A stretch of DNA of 64,000 nt from Litoribaculum gwangyangense (GCF_039543505.1 NZ_BAABJW010000002.1:62001-126000), one strand, 5' to 3'; counted from the first letter of the stretch, positions 39,809-49,484 are shown. Made by a program: numbers and translations. The notes: generated by a model not told the origin, from the letters alone.

Positions 39809-40885
39809 TTACAACCACTTCTTTTTTCTAAAGTAATATATCATACCTAAAAAAAGTGTTATCATAACACCCCAAACTACAAAATAGCCATACTTGTATT
39901 TAAGTTCTGGGATGTACTCGAAATTCATACCATAAATACCTGCAATAAATGTTAAAGGAATAAATATGGAAGCCATGATGGTTAATACTTTCATGACTTC
40001 GTTCATTTTGTTACTAATGGTAGTCATGTACATATCCATTAAACTCCAAATCATTTCGCGGTAAATATCGATGTTTTCTGTTACTTGAATTAAATGGTCG
40101 TAAATATCTCTGTAATAGGTAATGGTTTTCTTAAGTATGAGTGATGTATCGTTTTTTTCAATGCGATTGATGACTTCTCGCAGTGGAAAAATGGCGCGAC
40201 GTACTTTTAAAATTTCGCGCTTTAAATCTTGAATATTTTTGCTTACATCGTTATCAACTTTACCCGAGAAAATGGCGGTTTCAAAATCTTCTATTTTATC
40301 GCCCAAAATCTCTATCACAGTAAAATAATGGTCTACCACCGCATCCATTAACGTGTAAAGTAAATAATCGGCCTGCATATTTCGAATACGTCCTTTGCCT
40401 TGCCTTATTCGGTCTCGCACCGTATCAAATACATCGCCTTCGGCTTCTTGAAACGTTAAAACGTATTCTTTGCCCAGAATAAAACTGACTTGTTCAGAAA
40501 CAATTTTTTCATTGGAATCGTAATAAAGCATTTTCAAAACCACAAACAAGTAATCATCATACTCATCAATTTTGGGGCGTTGTGCTATGTTAACGATATC
40601 TTCCCGCACCAAGGGATGCAGTTCGTAATGCTCCCCAATTTTTTCAATGGCATCTACATGGTTTAAACCATTTATATTGATCCAGGTAATCGATCCTTCC
40701 TCAAAATTAAAGCATTCCTCCACATTGGTCAATTCTCTTTCTTCGTAGTGGTCTTTAGTGTAATCAAAAGCTTCAATAAATAGCTTTTGATTGGATTTTA
40801 CCCCGGTGTAAATAACACTTCCCGGAATTTGACCAACCTTCTTTTTTGATAATTGGGTTCTTATTTTTTTTGCCATTTTTAGCAT
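39809..40885 (-). CDS. corA: CorA-type magnesium/cobalt transporter
   Basis: This 358-residue protein has a large soluble N-terminal part and two C-terminal membrane helices (about 295-315 and 330-350), joined by the hallmark GMN motif (AGIYGMNFEYIPEL, about 320-333). CorA forms a pentameric divalent cation channel in the inner membrane. The M1 (40885) and M4 (40876) starts are both possible. It is the first core gene after the array; the next gene downstream on the same strand is the array-end protein beyond the N, so they are probably unrelated. Confidence 0.9.
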   Translation of the reverse strand: MLKMAKKIRTQLSKKKVGQIPGSVIYTGVKSNQKLFIEAFDYTKDHYEERELTNVEECFNFEEGSITWININGLNHVDAIEKIGEHYELHPLVREDIVNIAQRPKIDEYDDYLFVVLKMLYYDSNEKIVSEQVSFILGKEYVLTFQEAEGDVFDTVRDRIRQGKGRIRNMQADYLLYTLMDAVVDHYFTVIEILGDKIEDFETAIFSGKVDNDVSKNIQDLKREILKVRRAIFPLREVINRIEKNDTSLILKKTITYYRDIYDHLIQVTENIDIYREMIWSLMDMYMTTISNKMNEVMKVLTIMASIFIPLTFIAGIYGMNFEYIPELKYKYGYFVVWGVMITLFLGMIYYFRKKKWL

Positions 40886-40909
40886 ACGTCAAATAAAGAT
40901 AAGAATTAT

Positions 40910-41452
40910 TTATACAGCTTCAGCATCATCATCGCTTATATCCTCAATGGCATCTTTTTTAATGAGGGTCACGGCCTTTTGTAGCATTAAATTATTAGGG
41001 TAGGTAACCAAATCACCATTTTCCAATCTTAAATGTAGTTGGAACGCCCTAATATCTTCTATAATTGCCGTTATTGGAAAGTCTTTATCGTGTATTTCAA
41101 TTTTATCGCCCACTTTATATGGAAAATTAAAAAACATGATGATACCCGAAGTAATGTTACTTAAAATAGACCAAACGGCAAACAAACCAATTCCTATGAT
41201 AGCAAAAACCGAGGAGAATATCACCGTTAATTCATGAAACTCTGTGCCAAAAATAAAGGCTTCAAATAATAGTGCAATTAAAAAAAGGGTTACAGTAATG
41301 TACCGCCTTATGAGCCTAATTCTGGCATCGTTTATATCATTTTTTCTGGCTAGCTTCGTTACTGTAAAATGTGTGATGTATCTTATAATAAGTAGCGAAA
41401 AAAGTATAATGCCACTGGCAATCAATTCATTTTGGTAGTTACTTAAAAACAT
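40910..41452 (-). CDS. MscS-family mechanosensitive channel, short form
   Basis: This 180-residue protein has three membrane helices (about 10-28, 50-70, 76-108) with the third of the MscS type. The beta domain KVGDKIEIHDKDFPITAIIE (about 115-134) follows and LVTYPNNLML is the typical MscS segment. The C-terminal domain is short. It lies 24 bp upstream of corA in the same direction, so the two may share a transcript. Confidence 0.8.
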   Translation of the reverse strand: MFLSNYQNELIASGIILFSLLIIRYITHFTVTKLARKNDINDARIRLIRRYITVTLFLIALLFEAFIFGTEFHELTVIFSSVFAIIGIGLFAVWSILSNITSGIIMFFNFPYKVGDKIEIHDKDFPITAIIEDIRAFQLHLRLENGDLVTYPNNLMLQKAVTLIKKDAIEDISDDDAEAV

Positions 41453-41501
41453 AATTTTGCATTAAAATTTATACAAAGATACAGGTCTAAATGAAACTGT
41501 T

Positions 41502-42440
41502 TTAGTTTAATTGAAGAGTTTCTCTTAGAATTTCATCTTCATTACCATTCTTTTGCCAATAAGCCGATTTGATGGTTTGTAGTTTAGTTGCCTTGGTGGT
41601 TAAAATTTTGGCAGAATTACCAAAACCACTGTTAAAAGATTCTTCCCATTCCAAAATGTCATAGGGGAAGTTTGGATGGAATTGAATGGTGAGGCTTCTG
41701 TTTAATTCTGGGTATTCAATTTTATAAATATTTCCTTCTAATACAGCCACGGCGCTATAAGCCTTAATGGGTACATGGCGCAATCTTGTAAACTCAAAGG
41801 AAGGAATGACGTTGATAGTACCCGTTGGTAACGATTGCGGATTGACACGCAACTGAACCCATAATTCATTTTCTAAAATGGTTTTCTCCAGACTGAAATG
41901 CTCATCGGCTTCACTTTCAAAATAGGAGTGTGAAGTTACTTCAAATTGCTCTTTATTGTTAAGTTGGGTGTATACATGCCCGCACCATTCTTGTACCGAA
42001 GCAGACACTTTTACAGCATGCGCATTGTTATAAATAGGGTAAAAGGTACTTTGCATAATAGAATACGGATAAATTCCAGTTAGGAAATTTTTAGTAGCAT
42101 TTAGTTTTAAAACAGGAATGGTACTGGGGTTTTTGGTATCTGATTTTACTTGTTTTTCGGGTAAAAAATCCTCGGTTACATACACCAAAACGGCTTTTCC
42201 TTCGCGTATTTCGCCATATCGTGCCTGTTCCAATTTATAAGACGTAATTTCAGCTTCTCCACCATACCAATAGGCTTTAAATTCTGGAGATGGGGTTTCT
42301 TTTGTTTTAAGAGGTTCTACTTTGTTTTCACTATTGTAAGCGAGCTCTTTACTATCATTTTTGCAGGCCATCAGCACTGCCAGCATACTTATAAAAGCCA
42401 AAAACGATAGCGTTTTTGTATGAAGTCTTTTTAATAACAT
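41502..42440 (-). CDS. lipoprotein, next to maf
   Basis: The start is ATG 42440 (MLLKRLHTKTLSFLAFISML), giving 312 residues and a lipobox Cys (LMACKN) near residue 25. The mature part has YWYGGEAEITSYKLEQARYG (GxAEx-type start of a lipocalin-like or YKL block). Homologs in flavobacteria are sometimes called 'septum formation inhibitor Maf' because they sit beside maf, as here, but it is not Maf. Its function is unknown. It is 25 bp from the Maf gene and on the same strand. Confidence 0.7.
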   Translation of the reverse strand: MLLKRLHTKTLSFLAFISMLAVLMACKNDSKELAYNSENKVEPLKTKETPSPEFKAYWYGGEAEITSYKLEQARYGEIREGKAVLVYVTEDFLPEKQVKSDTKNPSTIPVLKLNATKNFLTGIYPYSIMQSTFYPIYNNAHAVKVSASVQEWCGHVYTQLNNKEQFEVTSHSYFESEADEHFSLEKTILENELWVQLRVNPQSLPTGTINVIPSFEFTRLRHVPIKAYSAVAVLEGNIYKIEYPELNRSLTIQFHPNFPYDILEWEESFNSGFGNSAKILTTKATKLQTIKSAYWQKNGNEDEILRETLQLN

Positions 42441-42465
42441 GGGTTTTGTTTTTAAAATTACAAAC

Positions 42466-43059
42466 TTATGAAGCATCCACAAAGGCATTTAACGTTTTGT
42501 AAACAAGATGAACAGGTAACCCCATAACGTTAAAATAGGAGCCTTCTATGTTGGTTACCCCTATTTGCCCAATCCATTCTTGTATACCATAAGCTCCCGC
42601 TTTATCAAAAGGTTTACAAGTGTTTATGTAGTATGAAATTTCGTCGTCCAAAAGTTCTTTAAAGGTCACTTTTGTAATGTCGTACTCCGTTTTTTTAAAG
42701 TTTTGGGTTGTAAAGCAAACCGATGTAATCACTTCATGGGTTTTGCCGCTTAGCGATTTTAAAATTTGAAAAGCGTCGTGAGCATCCATTGGCTTACCAA
42801 GTGCTTTATTTTCATGCCAAACGATGGTGTCACTGGTAATTAAAATATCTTGGGGTTTTAATGCGTCCTTAAAGGGTAAAGCCTTTAATTCGGCTAGGAA
42901 ATTGCTAATTTCAAAATGCGTCAAGTCTTCTGGGTATGTTTCTTTTACAGGTTTTAAACGCACTTCAAAATCCAACCCTAAATCTTTAAAAAAGGCTTGC
43001 CTTCTGGGGGATCCTGAAGCTAAAATGAGATGATGGTTTTTTAGTTTTTCGTTTAACAT
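42466..43059 (-). CDS. maf: Maf family nucleotide pyrophosphatase
   Basis: With start ATG 43059 (MLNEKLKNHHLILASGSPRR) it has 197 residues. The pattern ASGSPRRQAFFKDLGLDFEV, ILITSDTIVWHENKALGKPM and KAGAYGIQEWIGQIGVTNIE is that of Maf pyrophosphatases, which hydrolyse non-canonical NTPs. The UbiA gene stop and this ATG overlap (TAATG), which suggests translational coupling. A longer frame to 43119 would overlap the UbiA gene and is not used. Confidence 0.9.
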   Translation of the reverse strand: MLNEKLKNHHLILASGSPRRQAFFKDLGLDFEVRLKPVKETYPEDLTHFEISNFLAELKALPFKDALKPQDILITSDTIVWHENKALGKPMDAHDAFQILKSLSGKTHEVITSVCFTTQNFKKTEYDITKVTFKELLDDEISYYINTCKPFDKAGAYGIQEWIGQIGVTNIEGSYFNVMGLPVHLVYKTLNAFVDAS

Positions 43060-43976
43060 TAATTTAGAATTATAAACTTGTATAAAAGTAGCGAAAGCAT
43101 CCCGAAGAGCATTACCCATTTATACATCTGGCTTAGTTGATGAAAGTCTTTTTTGGTTTCCGCACCAAATGTTTTTATACATATGAAGATTAGGGGACCC
43201 AAAACAAATACTAAAAAATAACTTACAGCCATAGGATGTTTGTATAAATTGGAGATTATGTAAAAAACGAAACCTACCAACGGTATAAAATTTAAAAATT
43301 TTAATACATTTTTGGCACGTTCTCTACCTATAACTATGGGTAAAGTATTCATTTGAGCCTTATAGTCGCCATTGATATCCTCAATATCTTTGGCTATTTC
43401 TCTAAGTAAATTTATAATGAAAGCAAAGAGGGCGTAATCAAAAATAATTTTAAAAAATGTAAGCTGAATTTTTTGGTTAAAGGGCGTTATGGAGGGAAGT
43501 AGTTCAAAAACGCCCACTATAATGATACTTAAAGCCACTAATACCGAAATAACAACATTCCCAACTATGAAGGTGCGTTTTAAATAGGTGGCATAGATGT
43601 ATAATAACACTGAAATCATTACAAAAATGGAGAAAAATGACGCTCTATTTACCCGAAGTGATAAGTAGTACCCTAAACCAACACCAACGACGTTTAAAAT
43701 AATAAATAGTTGGTAGGATGTTTTTTCCGAAATGGCATTTCCAACAATTACTTTTCTTGGTTTGTTTACAAAATCGGTTTCAATATCATGGATGTCGTTA
43801 ATAATATTTCCAGCGGCTGCAATGCTAATCGTTGATAAAATTAATAGTGAAATACCGAAAGTGCCTAAACTTGTTTGAACTCCAAAAGGCTCTAATAGGG
43901 CATATTTAATGAGTAATTGCACAAGGGCAATCATGAGTAAGTTTTTGCAACGGATAAGATTTAAAAAGGCCAGCAT
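43059..43976 (-). CDS. UbiA family prenyltransferase (geranylgeranylglycerol-phosphate type)
   Basis: This 305-residue protein has about eight membrane helices. The two aspartate-rich motifs are visible: NDIHDIETDFVNKPRK (about 60-75) and DIEDINGDYKAQMNTLP (about 197-213). The sequence around them is the type found in Bacteroidota geranylgeranylglycerol-phosphate geranylgeranyltransferases, whose lipid-linked product is not known here. It is 17 bp from the 43993 gene, in a row of same-direction genes down to the lipoprotein at 41502. Confidence 0.8.
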   Translation of the reverse strand: MLAFLNLIRCKNLLMIALVQLLIKYALLEPFGVQTSLGTFGISLLILSTISIAAAGNIINDIHDIETDFVNKPRKVIVGNAISEKTSYQLFIILNVVGVGLGYYLSLRVNRASFFSIFVMISVLLYIYATYLKRTFIVGNVVISVLVALSIIIVGVFELLPSITPFNQKIQLTFFKIIFDYALFAFIINLLREIAKDIEDINGDYKAQMNTLPIVIGRERAKNVLKFLNFIPLVGFVFYIISNLYKHPMAVSYFLVFVLGPLIFICIKTFGAETKKDFHQLSQMYKWVMLFGMLSLLLYKFIILN

Positions 43977-43992
43977 GAATTTTTAGTTATAA

Positions 43993-44304
43993 TCATGACA
44001 TCATATTGACAATTAACATATTGATTGAAAAAAGGACGCCCATTAATAAAATAAGTGTTACCGCTATGGTTTTTATGGTTTTGCGTTTTTCAGCTTTTCG
44101 TATCTTATTTTTAATGAGTAGCTTTTCTTCTTTGGTTAGTTTTTTATGAAGAAAATCTAGTTGATAACGTAAATGCGTTTCACTGTTCAACTTTTCTTTT
44201 ATTTCAGAAAATGCTTTTTTAGAACTTTGATTGAATACACTTTGGCTGTTCCCAAAACCAATGTATCCAAACCCTGGGCTATGTCTTCTACTTTTTCTCT
44301 CCAA
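43993..44304 (-). CDS. small single-helix membrane protein (TTG start)
   Basis: This 103-residue protein has MERKSRRHSPGFGYIGFGNS at its start, a basic helical middle (KLTKEEKLLIKNKIRKAEKR, about 53-72) and one C-terminal membrane helix at about 75-100. It starts with TTG at 44304, 6 bp after the KdsC-like stop; no ATG is available. Function unknown. It is typical of conserved small flavobacterial proteins next to the UbiA gene. Confidence 0.6.
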   Translation of the reverse strand: MERKSRRHSPGFGYIGFGNSQSVFNQSSKKAFSEIKEKLNSETHLRYQLDFLHKKLTKEEKLLIKNKIRKAEKRKTIKTIAVTLILLMGVLFSINMLIVNMMS

Positions 44305-44310
44305 AATGTA

Positions 44311-44844
44311 TTATGAGTCATATTTAGTATGGACGTTGTCATACCATTTATCTTGTACTTTCAATACTTGTTCAATAACATCACGAACCGCACCTTTGCC
44401 GCCTTTTTTGTGTGAAATGTACTTTGATACACTTTTTATTTCTGGCACCGCATCCTGCGGGCAACATGGTAAACCAATCACTTTCATAACGGGGTAATCT
44501 GGAATATCATCACCCATATACAAAACGTTTTCAGGTTTTATGTTAATTTTATTCAAGTAATCATGTAGTTGCTCTATTTTATTGTGGGATCCCAAATACA
44601 CATGGGTAACTCCCAAACCCTCCAAGCGTAATTTCACCCCTTGATTGGTGCCACCAGAAATAATGCAAACATTAAAACCCTTGCTTATGGCCGTTTTTAA
44701 TGCGTAACCATCTTTCATGTTCATACTGCGAAGCATGTCACCATCAGCAGTAACAACCACAGAGCCATCAGTAAAAACCCCGTCAATATCAAAAATAAAA
44801 GTGGTAATGTGCCTTAAATATTCTTTATAGCTTTTTTCTTCCAT
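44311..44844 (-). CDS. KdsC-like HAD phosphatase
   Basis: This 177-residue protein has the HAD motif I FIFDIDGVFTDGSVVV (Asp at about 18 and 20), IISGGTNQGVKLRLEGLGVT, YMGDDIPDYPVMKVIGLPCC for motif IV, and the late LPCCPQDAVPEIKSVSKYIS. This set is that of 3-deoxy-D-manno-octulosonate 8-phosphate phosphatase (lipopolysaccharide core synthesis), though some members act on other substrates. It overlaps the DUF2520 gene by 20 bp, so they are co-translated or co-transcribed. Confidence 0.85.
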   Translation of the reverse strand: MEEKSYKEYLRHITTFIFDIDGVFTDGSVVVTADGDMLRSMNMKDGYALKTAISKGFNVCIISGGTNQGVKLRLEGLGVTHVYLGSHNKIEQLHDYLNKINIKPENVLYMGDDIPDYPVMKVIGLPCCPQDAVPEIKSVSKYISHKKGGKGAVRDVIEQVLKVQDKWYDNVHTKYDS

Positions 44845-45592
44845 GTGTAAGCTGTATCGATTTTGTTAAAAGTTTATAAACATCCTTGTGATGTTCGTTT
44901 TCTAAAAGCTTGAGGTGTTTATTGATGGTTTTTTTATCATGGCGTTTGGCAGGACCGGTTTGGGCTCTGTAAGGCGATATGTCTTGAACTTTTTTTGCGG
45001 TTTCCATGATAAGGGGTTTGAGCAAATCAAATTCTGCACCCTTGCTTTCGGTAATTTCATGACCAATTCTGTATAACTGATTCGTGAAATTATTAACGTA
45101 AACAGCGGCAAGATGTAAAACGCGTCGTTGGTCGCTATTCACTTTTTTAGTAATATTACTAATGCTTTTAGACAATTGTTTTAAAAGTGGGTAGCTTTTT
45201 TTATCCAAAGTTTCTATACATATGGGGACGTTAGAAAAATCCAAATCGGCATGTTTACTAAAAGTTTGGAGCGGATACAAAACACCACGTTTGTGTTTTT
45301 TGTCTAAATCATTAATGTTCACGCTACCAGAGGTATGCACCACCAACTTATTTTCAAAAGGAAGCAAACGGGAGAGGGCTTTAATGGCATCATCACTCAC
45401 GGCGATAATATAAACATCCGCATGTTTCAAATGGCTTAAGTCATCCGTTATGTCAACATGATGTTTGAATTGTTTTATGGATTCTAAATTCCTGTTGTAC
45501 CATTGAATAACGGATACACTGTCAGCTTTATTAAAAGCTTTGAATAAATGGGTCGCTACATTCCCAGCACCAAGAATTACTACTGAAATCAT
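44825..45592 (-). CDS. DUF2520/Rossmann-like protein
   Basis: This 255-residue protein has a Rossmann motif VVILGAGNVATHLFKAF (about 4-20) and VHTSGSVNINDLDKKHKRGV in the middle. The C-terminal AAVYVNNFTNQLYRIGHEIT and ISPYRAQTGPAKRHDKKTIN are typical of DUF2520 NADP-dependent proteins. Its substrate is unknown. It lies just upstream of the KdsC-like gene and divergent from the haemoglobin gene (60 bp between the starts). Confidence 0.8.
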   Translation of the reverse strand: MISVVILGAGNVATHLFKAFNKADSVSVIQWYNRNLESIKQFKHHVDITDDLSHLKHADVYIIAVSDDAIKALSRLLPFENKLVVHTSGSVNINDLDKKHKRGVLYPLQTFSKHADLDFSNVPICIETLDKKSYPLLKQLSKSISNITKKVNSDQRRVLHLAAVYVNNFTNQLYRIGHEITESKGAEFDLLKPLIMETAKKVQDISPYRAQTGPAKRHDKKTINKHLKLLENEHHKDVYKLLTKSIQLTHGRKKL

Positions 45593-45637
45593 ATTGCTAA
45601 AATAGTTAATAATACTATAATTCGAAACCTATTATCA

Positions 45638-45645
45638 TATCTTTG
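45638..45645 (+). promoter_or_regulatory. -7 promoter box before the haemoglobin gene
   Basis: TATCTTTG fits the Bacteroidota -7 consensus TAnnTTTG exactly and ends 6 bp before the ATG at 45652, so the mRNA would have almost no leader. A clear -33 TTTG is not visible. Confidence 0.5.
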
Positions 45646-45651
45646 TTTACC

Positions 45652-46041
45652 ATGATTAAAAAAGATATTCAAAATAGAGACGATGTATTTTTACTCGTGT
45701 CTTCCTTCTATAAAAAGGTTAGAAAAGACCCTGTTTTAGGACCCTTTTTTAATGACACTATTAAGGATTGGGACGGCCATTTAGGGAGGTTAACTTCGTT
45801 TTGGGAATCAAGTCTGTTTTTAAAAACAAAGTACTTGGGAAACCCACTTGACGTCCATGTAAAAGTTGATCATGAAAATAATAATACAATTACTGAGTTG
45901 CATTTTGGTTTGTGGTTAAACCTATGGTTTAAAACCATTGATGAACTTTTTGAGGGCGATTATGCTGAAAATGCCAAAAGGCGTGCCAGAAAAATGGGTA
46001 CATTTCTATATTTAAAGATTTTTGAAGCGCGAAAACCATAG
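45652..46041 (+). CDS. group III truncated haemoglobin
   Basis: This 129-residue protein (ATG 45652; a TTG at 45643 would overlap the promoter box) has DVFLLVSSFYKKVRKDPVLG, LTSFWESSLFLKTKYLGNPL and DHENNNTITELHFGLWLNLW. The group III markers are FWxS and the distal/proximal His region (H near residue 62, H in TELHFGLW). It should bind oxygen or handle NO/peroxide. It lies next to the cytochrome c biogenesis gene, which may hint at a haem link. Confidence 0.85.
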   Translation: MIKKDIQNRDDVFLLVSSFYKKVRKDPVLGPFFNDTIKDWDGHLGRLTSFWESSLFLKTKYLGNPLDVHVKVDHENNNTITELHFGLWLNLWFKTIDELFEGDYAENAKRRARKMGTFLYLKIFEARKP

Positions 46042-46085
46042 ACTTTTTTTGAATACTTTAACACTTCAAAATAAACTTTAATCCT

Positions 46086-46093
46086 TAAATTTG
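46086..46093 (+). promoter_or_regulatory. -7 promoter box before the ResB-CcsA gene
   Basis: TAAATTTG matches TAnnTTTG and lies 20 bp in front of the start of 46113. A -33 TTTG was not seen at the usual spacing, so this is a weaker call. Confidence 0.4.
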
Positions 46094-46112
46094 CTAGACC
46101 TTAAAAAGGGCT

Positions 46113-49100
46113 ATGATTATGCAAGAAAAACTCGCCAAAATTCTTTTCTCAACCAGACTTACTGCCATTTTATTCATTGTTTTTGCTGCCGCTATGGCCG
46201 TTGGAACTTTTATGGATGCGGGCCAAGATACATCACCCACACCGTATACCAGAAACCTAATTTACAATGCTTGGTGGTTTGAGGCTATCATGGTATTTTT
46301 TGTAATCAATTTTGTTGGAAACATTTTTAGGTTTAAACTTTTCAAAAAGGAAAAATGGGCCACTTTAATTTTGCATTTAGCTTTTATTTTTATCCTTTTA
46401 GGAGCTTTCATAACACGTTATATTAGTTTTGAAGGTATGATGGCCATTCGTGAAGGGGCTACCGAAAATACCTTTCTTTCACAAAAAACATACATTTCGG
46501 GAAATATTTATGGCGATTATACCATTGATGGTGTGAATCAAATGCGAGTTATTGAAGAAGAAGTAGATTTTTCAGGCCGATTGGATAACGATTTCAAAAT
46601 TGAAACAGAATACAATCGACAACCAGTAACCATTGAATTGGATAAATTTATTGTAGGAGCTGAAGAAGACATTGTTCCCTATGAAAATGGAGAAGCCTAT
46701 TTAAAAGTAGTTGAAGCTGGAGAAAGTGGGCCACACAATCATTTTTTAAAAATGGGTGAGACCCAAAGTATTCACAACGTCCTTTTTTCATTGAATAATC
46801 CAACTGAGGGGGCCATCAATATTACGTATCAAGGCGATTCGCTCACGGTTAATTCACCTTTCGAAGGGGAGTATATGACTATGGCTACCATGGCTCAAGG
46901 AAAACTGGTAAAGGATAGTATTCAGCCACTTTATCTGCGTTCCAGATATGTTATTGGAAATATGCAATTAGTATTCCCAAAACCAGTCGTTAAAGGGGTT
47001 TTTGATGTGGTTCAAAAATCTAGAATTTTAAAGAACGATGAGGATGGTGTGGTACTAAAAATAACCACCAATGGTGAGACCAAAAAAATTGGATTACTTG
47101 GAGGTAAGGGACGAGCTAGCAGTTTTAAGGAAATAGAAGTTGGAGGTTTAGAGTTTGCACTTAAATATGGTTCTAAAATATTGGAATTGCCTTTCTCCAT
47201 AAAATTGAATGATTTCGAAGCTGAACGTTATCCAGGCACCGAACGGGGTTTTTCGGCATATTCCAGCGAAGTGACCGTTTTAGATCAACAAGAAGGCGAT
47301 TATGATTATAAAATTTATATGAACAATATTTTGGATCATCGTGGATATCGGTTTTTCCAATCCAGTTTTGATCCCGATGAAAAAGGCACCATTCTATCCG
47401 TCAATCATGATTTTTGGGGTACTTTACTCACGTATATTGGCTATATGATGCTATATTTTGGCTTGATGGCCATTTTATTTAGCAAATATTCCCGCTTTGG
47501 GGATTTAAAAAAGCAACTTGAAAAAGTGAAGACTAAAAAAGCCAAAATACTTACAATTTTAATGCTTTGTTTTGGTTTATTTGGTTTTTCGCAAACTCAT
47601 ACTGCAAACGATGACCATGATCATTCAAAGCCATCAAAAGCACAAATGGATTCTATTTTAAGGGCGAATATCACCCCAAAGGCGCATGCTGATGAATTCG
47701 GACATTTAGTGATTCAAGACCTTAGTGGTCGAATGATGCCAGTGAACACCTATGCATCCGAAATGCTTCGCAAGTTAAGTAAACACGATACTTATGAGGA
47801 GTTTGACGCCAACCAGGTATTTCTATCTATACAAGAAAGCCCCATGCTTTGGTACAACGTACCTATTATTTATCTAAAACCCAAAAAGGGGGATTCCATA
47901 AGAAATTTAATTGGAGTTTCTAAAACCGAAAAATATGTAGCCTTGGCTGATTTCTTTTCAGATAGGGGAGAGTATATTTTAGCCCCATATTTAGATGAAG
48001 CCTATAAAGCTCAGGTTCCGAATGGTTTTCAAAAAGAATTCAAGGAAACCGATCAACGAGTAAATTTGTTGTATAACACCATTGAAGGGAGGTCTTTAAA
48101 AATATTTCCTGTTCCCAATGATGATAACAACACCTGGATTTCCACTTTTGATTACTCAAATGACCCTTCCAAAATACAGGATTCACTCTACAGTAATTTT
48201 ATAAAAAATGGATTTAAAACGTATTTATACACTTTAAATAGAGCGAAACAAACAGGGGATTTTTCCCAATCTGACAAGCTTTTGGAAGCCTTCACGAAAA
48301 CACAACATAAGTATGGAAGTGCAGTCATGTTGAGTGACGATAAAGTAAAAACAGAAGTGCTTTACAATAAGTACGACATCTTTAAAAAGTTGTTCAGTTG
48401 GTATTTATACGCAGGTACCTTGTTGTTCGTATTTTTAATAATTCAAATATTTAAAGACCATAGTACGTTTGTGAATGTAGCGGTAACGGCTTTCAAATGG
48501 ATTGTAGTTGGCTTATTCATATTGCACACTTTAGGTTTAATAGTGCGTTGGTACATTTCTGGGCATGCTCCCTGGAGTGATGCTTACGAGTCCATGATTT
48601 ATGTGGCTTGGGCAACCATGTTTTTTGGATTGGCCTTTGGTAGAAAAAGTGATTTAACCATCGCTTCAACAGCTTTTGTAACCTCCATGATTTTAATGAT
48701 TGCCCATTGGAATTGGATGGATCCTGCGATTGCGAACCTACAACCCGTTTTAAATAGTTATTGGTTAATGATTCATGTGGCTGTGATTGTTGCGAGTTAT
48801 GGTCCATTTACTTTAGGGATGATTTTAGGCGTGGTCTCATTATTATTGATGATTTTCACAAATAAAAAGAATAAAACCAAAATGGATTTGAATATTAAAG
48901 AACTTACCATCATAAATGAAATGGCCTTAACCGTAGGTTTGGTTATGCTAACCATCGGAAATTTTTTAGGTGGTATGTGGGCCAATGAAAGCTGGGGACG
49001 TTACTGGGGTTGGGATCCAAAGGAAACATGGGCGCTTATCAGTATTATGGTATATGCCTTTGTGATACATATGCGATTGGTTCCTGGACTTCGTGGGCGT

Positions 49101-49304
49101 TGGTTTTTCAACTTAATGTCTATCATTGCTTTTGCAAGTATTATGATGACGTATTTTGGTGTAAATTTCTACTTAGCTGGGTTACACAGTTATGCCAGTG
49201 GCGATCAAATTGTGAGTCTTCAATTTATTGGAATTGCTTGCGCAATAGTAGCTATTATAGCGTTTTTTGGATATCGAGGCTATAAAAAGTATCATGTTAA
49301 GTGA
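46113..49304 (+). CDS. ccsA: ResB-CcsA fusion, cytochrome c biogenesis
   Basis: This 1063-residue fusion protein starts near MQEKLAKILFSTRLTAILFI. The N-terminal half is ResB-like: membrane helices at about 16-38, 60-80 and 90-105, then a large periplasmic part, then helices at about 430-450. The C-terminal half is CcsA/CcmF-like, with helices from about 770 and the haem-handling WWD-type stretch WGRYWGWDPKETWALISI (about 966-983), followed by HMRLVPGLRGRWFFN. Together they form the system II haem exporter and cytochrome c synthetase. Fusion of ResB and CcsA is common in Bacteroidota. Confidence 0.9.
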   Translation: MIMQEKLAKILFSTRLTAILFIVFAAAMAVGTFMDAGQDTSPTPYTRNLIYNAWWFEAIMVFFVINFVGNIFRFKLFKKEKWATLILHLAFIFILLGAFITRYISFEGMMAIREGATENTFLSQKTYISGNIYGDYTIDGVNQMRVIEEEVDFSGRLDNDFKIETEYNRQPVTIELDKFIVGAEEDIVPYENGEAYLKVVEAGESGPHNHFLKMGETQSIHNVLFSLNNPTEGAINITYQGDSLTVNSPFEGEYMTMATMAQGKLVKDSIQPLYLRSRYVIGNMQLVFPKPVVKGVFDVVQKSRILKNDEDGVVLKITTNGETKKIGLLGGKGRASSFKEIEVGGLEFALKYGSKILELPFSIKLNDFEAERYPGTERGFSAYSSEVTVLDQQEGDYDYKIYMNNILDHRGYRFFQSSFDPDEKGTILSVNHDFWGTLLTYIGYMMLYFGLMAILFSKYSRFGDLKKQLEKVKTKKAKILTILMLCFGLFGFSQTHTANDDHDHSKPSKAQMDSILRANITPKAHADEFGHLVIQDLSGRMMPVNTYASEMLRKLSKHDTYEEFDANQVFLSIQESPMLWYNVPIIYLKPKKGDSIRNLIGVSKTEKYVALADFFSDRGEYILAPYLDEAYKAQVPNGFQKEFKETDQRVNLLYNTIEGRSLKIFPVPNDDNNTWISTFDYSNDPSKIQDSLYSNFIKNGFKTYLYTLNRAKQTGDFSQSDKLLEAFTKTQHKYGSAVMLSDDKVKTEVLYNKYDIFKKLFSWYLYAGTLLFVFLIIQIFKDHSTFVNVAVTAFKWIVVGLFILHTLGLIVRWYISGHAPWSDAYESMIYVAWATMFFGLAFGRKSDLTIASTAFVTSMILMIAHWNWMDPAIANLQPVLNSYWLMIHVAVIVASYGPFTLGMILGVVSLLLMIFTNKKNKTKMDLNIKELTIINEMALTVGLVMLTIGNFLGGMWANESWGRYWGWDPKETWALISIMVYAFVIHMRLVPGLRGRWFFNLMSIIAFASIMMTYFGVNFYLAGLHSYASGDQIVSLQFIGIACAIVAIIAFFGYRGYKKYHVK

Positions 49305-49313
49305 TATTAATTT

Positions 49314-49484
49314 TTAAATCAAACCAAAAACACAATCAAACGTTATTTCGAATAAAATAGCTAAACCAAAACTAAGCAACGTACCAGCTAAAATGTATTC
49401 GGTTAGTTTTCTGCGTTTAGTTTTTGGTAAATCCCCAAAACAAAGTACCGGTTTGGCGGCAATTAAGAACTGACAACTTCCCAT
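49314..49484 (-). pseudogene. C-terminal remnant of a DUF3307 membrane protein
   Basis: A 56-codon frame on the minus strand reads MGSCQFLIAAKPVLCFGDLP, then RRKLTEYILAGTLLSFGLAI and ends at TAA. This is the usual end of DUF3307 proteins ('..IAAK..RFGDL..KLTEY.LIGTLLSFG'), while the N-terminal part is absent and a stop lies just upstream. It is probably a leftover of a deleted gene, though a short protein is possible. Confidence 0.5.

Noticed and set aside
41502..42440. Calling this gene 'septum formation inhibitor Maf'
   Set aside because: It has a lipoprotein signal and none of the Maf motifs; the true Maf is the next gene (42466-43059).
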